Shown in pieces: positions 56,520-64,000 of a stretch of DNA of 64,000 bases. The stretch is from Sialis fuliginosa (Eukaryota > Arthropoda > Insecta > Megaloptera > Sialidae), in the NCBI GenBank assembly GCA_961205875.1, contig OY540812.1:15624001-15688000 (forward strand), read 5' to 3'. The translations under genes were made by a program, and so were the position numbers. The notes below the pieces were generated by a model, which was given only the letters and a program-made list of their open reading frames with translations, was not told where the DNA came from and ran no database searches. Positions within the stretch are counted from its first letter, which is position 1, and every line of letters begins with the position of its first letter.

Positions 56520-57146
56520 CAGTACCTTCCAAAAGTTTCGGGCCACCTTAATAACTTTTGAATTATTTGAAATATAGGATTAAATTCATAGGATGATCAT
56601 AAAGTCTATTATTTAAAAAACAAAAAACACCCACAACATATCCCCGGGGGCGGGGGGAGCCAAGAAATCTTAAATGGAATGTGGGGTTGAGTGAGAGCTC
56701 GTTCGAAAGGGGTTTCCGAGACGAAAACAACGCGGGGTCGCCGAGGTAAGATTTTTTTTCGAAGGGTCATGGTCATTTGAACATTTCTATTGAGATTAGG
56801 TTAAATGAATACTCAAAAATCTGCTAAAAAAAGATCCAGTTAAAAAACACGATTATCAGCAAGAAATGTTCAAATGATTATAACTCTCCGAAAAAAAATC
56901 TTAGAGACCTCGGGGATCCCGCGTTGTTTTCGTCTCAAAAAGCCCTTTCGAACGATCCCTCACTCAACTCCATATTCCAGTTAAGATTTCTTGGCTCCCC
57001 CCTTTCCCAGGGATGTGAAAGTGGGTGTTTTTGTGGTTAAATAATAGACTTTGTGATCCCATTGTATCCCTATAAATTTCAATCATATATTTCCAACTAT
57101 TCAAAAGTTATTTAGGTGGTCCGGAACTTTTGGAAGGCACCATCTT
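56520..57146. mobile_element. 0.63-kb foldback with Tc1-like ends and GC-rich arms
   Basis: The left end CAGTACCTTCCAAAAGTTTC, then GGGCCACC, pairs with right-end GGTGGTCCGGAACTTTTGGA followed by AGGCACCAT. The CCTTCCAAAAGTT ends are like Tc1-type termini. Arms of about 275 bp include GC-rich blocks (CCCCGGGGGCGGGGGGAGCC, GAGACGAAAACAACGCGGGG) and meet near 56790-56850. A clear target duplication was not established. No coding content. Confidence 0.82.
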
Positions 57147-60100
57147 AATAAAACATTTATTATTTTTGCAATATTATCAAATAGTTCTTGTAATTTAAAC
57201 CACATATGTATGTACTCCATTAACACCGCGATAAAAGATATGGTAATTGCTACTGTAAAATGAATGGTATGAAGTTACTCACTTGATATTATAGCGACTT
57301 TTACCAGCGTCTCGTTAAACGGTATCATATGAAGATGAGAACGTTTATTAAATTAAAATTTCAAAATACAAAAAGCTCTCTTCTTAACGGATTTAATAAC
57401 GTCCCCTATTTCAATTAAGCGGTATTACCATATTCAACATGAACATTATAGGTATAGAAGCATATATAACAGTATGGATATTTTCGAATGAAACTTAATG
57501 AAGTAATAAATACTTACAATATATAGTCAGTTAACAACAATATTTATGTATGTGTAAGAACACTGCTTTAGTGCCAATATTGAAATAATATTAGATATGT
57601 TTAATATTGTTTAAGATATTCAATATACGCATTTCAATTCAGAAAACTATACATACTGTAAATAGTTTTAGAAAAGTATTCTTGAATTTAAAACTTCTAA
57701 ATATAAAGAGATAAAAAAAATCTTTTATACAGATATTCATCTTTACAAAAATATTCTCAAACTATATTTGTATAAATATAATGCGAATAGTTTTGCAATT
57801 TTCTTCAAACATTTTACATATTCAGTTTTATATTATTTTTAAAAATATAACGATACTTGTGCAAAATGGCAAAATGAAAAAAACTAAATCGATTTATTAA
57901 CTCTGCAGACAGAAAGAATTTTTTTATTTTTTATTTTTTTATTTATGAAATATATTATAACGAGTCTGTCAGACCTAACGTCACTTACTATAGTATACTA
58001 TAATGTTACTACATACTAATGTTATATGACATTATGAGATGTAAAAAATAAAGATAATTTTTGTTTTTATTTATTTTTGTAGAGTTTAAAAATAACAAAA
58101 AAAATATTTTTAATATACATTGATCACTTTGTACCTAGATTATCAGTCCCTAAAATATCAAATTTTACACCACTAAAGTCATATATAGAGATAGGACATC
58201 ACAATGGTTAATATTTAATTACCAAGGTACATATTTATACTAATAAGAATAATTTGGACAACTAACATTTTGAAAAAATAATAATAAACATTCATATTAT
58301 TTTAATTAATAACGTCATATTAACGAAGTATAGTTCTTAAGGGTGACGTAAAATTAAATCTGACAATTTTTTTTATAAAAAAAGCATCGAGGAAAGGATG
58401 ATTGCAAAAGGTTATCAAGACACAACAGTGCTATACAAACTAAATACATATTTCCGTTTTTAACAAACTCGTTGAAAAACTGAGTTCGCTCGAGCGAAAT
58501 GAGCCTAGGATACTTTATTATACGTTTGCAAAATAGCTACGCGTTTGCCGCTCCACCTTACGGTGGCGAGTAGAAAACGTCTATAGGTACAGCTTAAGAA
58601 AGCTTTTTAATAAATCTGTGTCGCTGAAATATTGCAAGGGTCGGCCACCCATAGTCTGTCATTGTTTTTCCTCTTATGAATAAGTGAGTAATAAAAAGAA
58701 ACTCTATCCGAAACGACGTTTATGAGAGGGCAAGTATAATTTATGTTAATGTTCATACATGAAATGAAATTTTTATTTCTCTGGATGAAAAAATGGGTCT
58801 ACTACTTTTGAATATTTATGTCTTATAGTATTTTTGTACAAAAGAAATATTTTAGAATCCCAAGAATTCGTTGAAAATGTATTCCGGTCATTAAAAAATT
58901 AGTTTGATACTTAAAATTTATTGGTACTACATCAATATATTAATTTAAATATGATTGATAAAAACATACAAAAATAACAAGTTATCATGGTATAGATACT
59001 TGAGTCATTTTTGGTAAGTACCTATCAGTGTATAATTTAAACAATTCATTGAACTAAACAAAATACATAAATTAGATATAAAGTGCCTCAATATTTCAAC
59101 TAAAAACTCAATTTCAAATTATTGTTTATGGCCTATTAATATTAAATAATTAGAAATTATTTATAATTGATAATTGCCGAATTAAATATAAATTTTATTT
59201 GATTAATTGTAGATTGTAGGTTTTTTATATGTGTTTGTTTGAAACTATTTGCAAAACCAAATGCAATGAAATAAATATAAAAAATATTGAAAGCAGAAAG
59301 AAGAATCATTAATTTTTGTTCCAGAACACATCATGATGAAAAACTAAAAATACATTTTAAAGCCAAGTGAAACGACGAAATTAAATTTAACAGAAGAAAC
59401 GTGACTTGTAAAATAAAGATACAAATGATGTTTGAAACATTGTTCATTTTTAAGTTTCTGCACTGGAAAAAACTCGTTAGATTTAAATTAGTTTACAAGA
59501 ACATTATATATAAAATTATTGAAAATAGAAATAAAAAACTTTTTGATGTGCCTCATTTTTAGTGCCATTCTTAATTCTTATTTAAATATTTATTATTATT
59601 ATTTTATCTTTTTATCATTGCATAACATTTAATTTTACAATTCGTATGGCAATAATTTACTTATTGTATTTTTAACTAAAAGATTATAATTTTTATAATA
59701 AGTCTGTAAATTATTGCAAATTGCAAAACAGATAGCACAATTTTATTTTGGAATTATAATTTTTCAGTCAGGATGACTAAACTGAACTTTTAAGAAATTA
59801 ATTTTATTTAGGGATTCACGCTGATGATACTTTTTTTGTATTAAAGCCAAAAGACCAACAAATAATTATTTTTTTGGTTGTGATTTGAATGATTTTTTAA
59901 ATGATCTTTTATCAATTAGTTTTTATGTATTATTTGCCGATTTATTGATAATTTATTATCAACTCAATTCAAACGAATACATATTTATTTTTAACATTAT
60001 TAGTTTTAAAGGATGTAATCAAAATTTGAGAAAAACATTTTAATTAAGAGATTTAATAATTTTATGAAGATCGATACAACTTTTTTTTCATCTAACTAAA

Positions 60101-60557
60101 ACTAAGGTTGAAAAATTGTCAGTCTAAATAATAATAATTATTTAGACTGACATTATTATTAATAAGTAAATACACTTTAAATAAACGGAAACAAAAGCGA
60201 TGGGTACAAACATTTTGTTGCATTGAAAAGCATCAAATGAGGAACGCGCTTATAAAGGTAGGGTGAAATATTACTTTTAAAATATGTAATTCACGTTGTG
60301 TACATTGTTCACAAAATAAACAAAGAACAGAACAAACGTAGGACGTAAATAAAGTTTAGAGGAAATAGTCACAAAGAAGTGCCGCGGTACAACAAAATTC
60401 AGTGTGCAAACAATTATGAATACATTTCAGACACGGAAGACTATTTTAAACAATAATAATGTTATGTAATCTTATAGTTGGTACATGCAATCAGTGAATA
60501 ATAATATTAATTGTATTGACGCCATATAATTTTATGATAGATATAAAACACTGTATA
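57147..60557. other. AT-rich DNA with small palindromes
   Basis: No gene recognised. TTCGCTCGAGCGAA (58485-58498) is a perfect 14-base palindrome. CCACCTTACGGTGG near 58553 is a short hairpin in a less AT-rich patch (58480-58660). Confidence 0.45.
60117..60152. repeat. perfect 15-bp hairpin, 6-base loop
   Basis: TGTCAGTCTAAATAA and its exact inverse around TAATAA. Confidence 0.85.
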
Positions 60558-60855
60558 AAATATATTATAAAGAATTTGCTTGAGTGTAAAAACAAATTTG
60601 CTTCCAGCTATCGCTATCTGCTAGGTATTAAATATAAATGACAACACACTCACAGATGTAGTGAATGAAATTGTACATATGATAATCTAAACGTATGCAC
60701 ATAAGTACAATTAGTGACTTAAAATAAGTGCTGCTTTATTATCACGCTTTAAAATATCGAGCAATTTCATAACAATTTGACACCTAGCAGATAGCGTTAG
60801 CTGGACGCTAATTTGCATTTGCAATCAAGTAAATTCTTTTTATAATACCGGGCAT
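60558..60855 (+). mobile_element. MITE of the GGTATTATAAA family
   Basis: The right end TTATAATACCGGGCAT is intact, while the left end is worn to TATTATAAAGAATTTG. Inner arms CCAGCTATCGCTATCTGCTA and the near-inverse TAGCAGATAGCGTTAGCTGG are long. The interior matches 48375-48702 (TATTAAATATAAATGACAAC, AAAATATCGAGCAATTTCAT). Confidence 0.82.
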
Positions 60856-61501
60856 TGAAGTCTGATATTCTGCTGCCTGATTTCTTCTATCTATGTTACC
60901 AGTTTGTTTGTGTTGACAGCTTTGTGATTTACATGACTGGAATCAATAACAGAATTTGATAAAACTAGAGGTGAAACAAGAATGCCGCAGATATAAATCC
61001 AAGACAAGACGGGACTAAAACTAAGTTGTAACTAAAATGTAATCAGTTGCTTGTAAATATTCAGTCACCCGATTTTTTATCAAAGAAAGATAATTAAAAA
61101 ATCTATATTAACATTTAAAAAAATGACTTTTTTTGCTCTTACCTTTTTTGTAAAAAAGGAAAAAAGATCTTTACGAAAATTATTTGAAACGCCAAAGAAA
61201 GGTTTTCACCGAAATTATTTGAAAAACAAAAAAAAATCTTCAATTACATATACAATTTTTAACTTATTACCTCAGCTCGTGGCCCTCATTCACCGCGGAG
61301 CCCTAGACAGTTGTCTAAAATACCTTATACTGTAAATCGCGTCACTTATTCATTGCACTTGTGACTGCAATGAATAAAGTTTTTATAAGTAGTGATCATT
61401 CGATAAAAAGCACAAAACAGAAAATAAAAAAGTATTCTGAAGTAAAAGTCATCTACCCCAAAAAAATTTAAGGATATGAAAACGCACTTTTGCATATATA
61501 C
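60856..61501. other. AT-rich DNA, no gene seen
   Basis: The 70-codon frame at 61123-61335 is lysine-rich without a domain. Confidence 0.45.
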
Positions 61502-62360
61502 ATTATACAGGGTGAGTCATTTTAATCAACGCAGTCAAATATCTCGAAAAGTAAGCGAAATTGAGAAAAACGTATTAAACAAAAGTTGCTTGGTTTCAAG
61601 GGGGCCAAACAATAATGACCTTGCGGTTGACCTTCAAAACATTTTCTAGGTCAAATCAAGGTTAACTTTGATTTTTTAAATGGAAACCTATATTTTTTAT
61701 TGCATATTCGTATTTTACGTGAAAAAATGAGTATCTTTAGTAGGAAAAATTGTTCTTAAAAATGCTTTCTTCTCTTGGTGGAGGGCGCTGTAATATTTAT
61801 CAATGAACTCAAATATCTGAAAAAAAGTTGCACCTAATAGCTCAAACTACTTTTAGCATTACCCAGAAACAACGGCGTGGACGTAGTAGTTGTATGTTTC
61901 TTTTGGGGTGCTTTTTAAAAGTAAGAGGCAAGAGGACTCACATTAAAAAAGCATCCCAAAGGAAACATACAACTACTACGTCCACGCCGTTCTTTCTGGG
62001 TAATGCTAAAAGTAGTTTGAGCTATTAGGTGCAACTTTTTTTCAGATATTTGAGTTCGTTGATAAATCTTACAGCGCCCTCCACCAAGAGAAAAAAGCAT
62101 TTTTAAGAAAAAAATTTCCTACTAAAGATACTCATTTTTTCACGTAGAATACGAATATGCAATAAAAAATATAGGTTTCCATTTAAAAAATCAAAGTTAA
62201 CCTTGATTTGACCTTGAAAATGTTTTGAAGGTCAACCGCAAGGTCATTATTGTTTGGCCCCCTTGAAACCAAGCAACTTTTGTTTAATACGTTTTTCTCA
62301 ATTTCGCTTACTTTTCGAGATATTTGACTGCGTTGATTAAAATGACTCACCCTGTATAAT
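61502..62360. mobile_element. 0.86-kb foldback element, family 1
   Basis: Ends ATTATACAGGGTGAGTCATT and its exact inverse. Near-perfect arms of about 415 bp, with a loop of about 25-40 bases near 61920-61950. TATA at both borders may be the duplicated target or part of the ends. The arm order (GGTCAA, TTTTTTAAATGGAAACCTAT, TTTTACGTGAAAAAATGAG) parallels the foldback at 36085. Open frames in the arms (61828-62028, 61915-62100, 62183-62533) are mirror artefacts. Confidence 0.92.
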
Positions 62361-64000
62361 CGATAAAAATGAATCCAATAATTGAACATGTAAAGACGTG
62401 TATTTATTAATAGATACATACCCAACACACACAATCGAGCACATGCAATAAAGCAGTCACGTTTTAACACGGACGAAGAAAGAGACGGTAGAGCAGTGCA
62501 GGTTCTCAACGGCGCGGCGGTGTTAACGAACATCCCAAAGAGAATATTAAGTTGGGCTAATGTTCATAAAAATCCGACCGAAGACAACATTACACTGGCG
62601 AGCGGAATTTACTACTACGATTTGTAAAGTTTAAATTTTTAAATTAAATATCCTACTTACAATTAGATATATGTATGTACATTGTGCATACCTATATATA
62701 TTTTTCATTGTAAATGAAGTTTTAAACACATTTGAAATAATAAATTAATTTATGAGTTCAATTTTCATTAGAGTTATTTTTAGAGCAATTATACTTATAG
62801 GTACTTAAGTACTTTATCAAACACAAGTACATTACAATTGTATTTAAAAAGTAATTGTACTTAAAATATAATTTTAAAGTAGGTACTAAGTACTAACCCA
62901 CTGGGTTTGTTTTTATATATAAATAATTTTATTAAAAAATACAAAACAAGTGGTGTGGAGTGTGGACCTAACCCACATAAGCACATGGTTGAAGTGAAAC
63001 GTCTTTTGTTTTCATTTACCATGCGAATTAAATAAATAAAGTAAATGATTATTAAATCAATAATCTAATATTTGTTATTTTAACACAAAATCCGTACACA
63101 AAACACGTACCTTGACAGTTTGACATCAACGTAAAATGATTTGTACATAGTATATACACTCTTTCCTTATCGTTTCATTTTTAAAATATGTCGAATTTTA
63201 AAATCTATCGAGGTTATTCCAATTCACTAGTCTCGCTAAAGAAGTTTCACTTCAAAAATATGATATAACAAATGTAATAATTGTAATTGCAATTACTTTA
63301 GTACACTTAAGTGGCAAAAGTAATTGTACTTGTGCACAGCTCTACTCTTACCACTCCATCGAAGATTGGTTGTCTCACAGATTCGGAAATTTAACAATCA
63401 GTTTTGTACATTGACATGGCTGGACTGATGATAAGTCAGACATGATGGCAGAAATTGAATATTTCCTAACAACCGAAACTAACTATGCGCATGCGTCAAC
63501 GGATGTTCGAAATTCAAATTTATAAAATTGATTTGTTAAATATATAAATAAATACATACAAGTTCAATTGTATATCAACTACAATACACTTATTTAACAC
63601 GCGAATACCTGTAATTTATTTTAATTATCAAATCATAACTAAATAAACAACCATAGATGCATACTAACTGTCAAATCTGATTAACAATTGAATAAAGAAA
63701 CTATAGAAGTACGTCACATACCTCTATATTATATCAAAATTGAGTTCAGTGTTGCGTCTCGCGCATGCGCAAATGGAAACGATACTGTTAGAAAAAAGTA
63801 TGAAATTTAGCCATCCGGTTTAATAGTAATTCCATAGGTATCCACTATCCAGTTAAATAATACCAGATCAGTGGTTTTGTAAAACAAGTAAACGCAGCAG
63901 AGAAAAATGTTTAAAATTGTAAACAAAATGCACCAACTCAGTACTAAAAATATACATATAAATTCCCTGTTGTGCCAACTAAACTAAAGGGTGAGGTGTT
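62361..64000. other. AT-rich DNA, no gene seen
   Basis: No gene recognised. Variants of AAGTAATTGTACTTA occur at about 62852 and 63319, with GTGCACAGCTCTACTCTT at 63331, a wording common in dispersed insect repeats. No ends were found. The window stops without a feature boundary. Confidence 0.4.

Noticed and set aside
61828-62533. Frames of 61-116 codons in the 61.5-kb foldback
   Set aside because: The same peptide words appear on both strands because the arms are inverse copies. Not genes.
1-64000. CRISPR array, operon or prokaryotic defence system
   Set aside because: There are no regularly spaced direct repeats with unique spacers, no clustered bacterial-type genes and no ribosome binding sites. 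The content is eukaryotic.
1-64000. tRNA or rRNA genes
   Set aside because: I saw no GGTTCGAATCC-type B box in a cloverleaf context. The only tRNA-like sequence is the 18-base primer binding site at 15408-15425.

Overview
The window is AT-rich eukaryotic DNA, almost certainly from an insect. The evidence is the transposon content: a Helitron of the TCTAATAT...GGGTCAGCTAG type, a second Helitron whose 3' end is rich in GCGAAGCCGCGGG, Tc1-like elements, many long foldback elements, and a Ty3/gypsy retrotransposon. The order cannot be fixed from sequence alone; Lepidoptera or Hemiptera both fit. I could not recognise one host protein-coding exon, tRNA or rRNA. The window reads as intergenic DNA or a very large intron, built up by layered insertions.

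Layout. 0-7.5 kb: AT-rich DNA with a small MITE (2.9 kb), copy 1 of a palindrome-studded inverted-repeat element (3.15-3.90 kb) and a non-autonomous hAT-like element (4.59-5.57 kb). 7.5-10.4 kb: a dispersed repeat split by a Helitron, which is itself split by a Tc1-like element with a DD38E catalytic triad and a twice-frameshifted transposase. An inverted, uninterrupted copy of the same repeat at 32.4-32.8 kb acts as the empty site. 10.65-15.98 kb: a complete gypsy-type retrotransposon on the minus strand. It has two 550-bp LTRs that I read as identical, a 4-bp target duplication, a primer binding site of tRNA-Pro type, a polypurine tract, gag, and an intact protease-RT-RNase H-integrase frame. 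A slippery heptamer A AAA AAC abuts the gag stop.

19.6-21.5 kb: a 1.9-kb foldback flanked by TA, with a 141-bp MITE (TAA duplication, PIF/Harbinger style) nested in one arm. 23.26-24.45 kb: a short Helitron directly followed by copy 2 of the palindrome-studded element. 27.9-28.2 kb: an open frame holding only the paired helix-turn-helix domain of a Tc3-like transposase. 39.4-39.7 kb: a broken C-terminal coding fragment, probably of transposase origin. 36.1, 43.0, 56.5 and 61.5 kb: more long foldbacks, those at 36 and 61 kb being relatives. 41.9, 48.4, 49.4 and 60.6 kb: a MITE family with GGTATTATAAA ends. 54.1-55.4 kb: a hAT-type element with a perfect 8-bp target duplication and many AACCGGTT motifs.

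The least explained structure is the element at 3.15 and 23.63 kb. A roughly 15-17-bp motif alternates with CTATAG palindromes in mirror-image order at the two ends. One 42-bp perfect palindrome differs between the two copies by a matched pair of changes that keeps it perfect. I could not assign it to a known superfamily.
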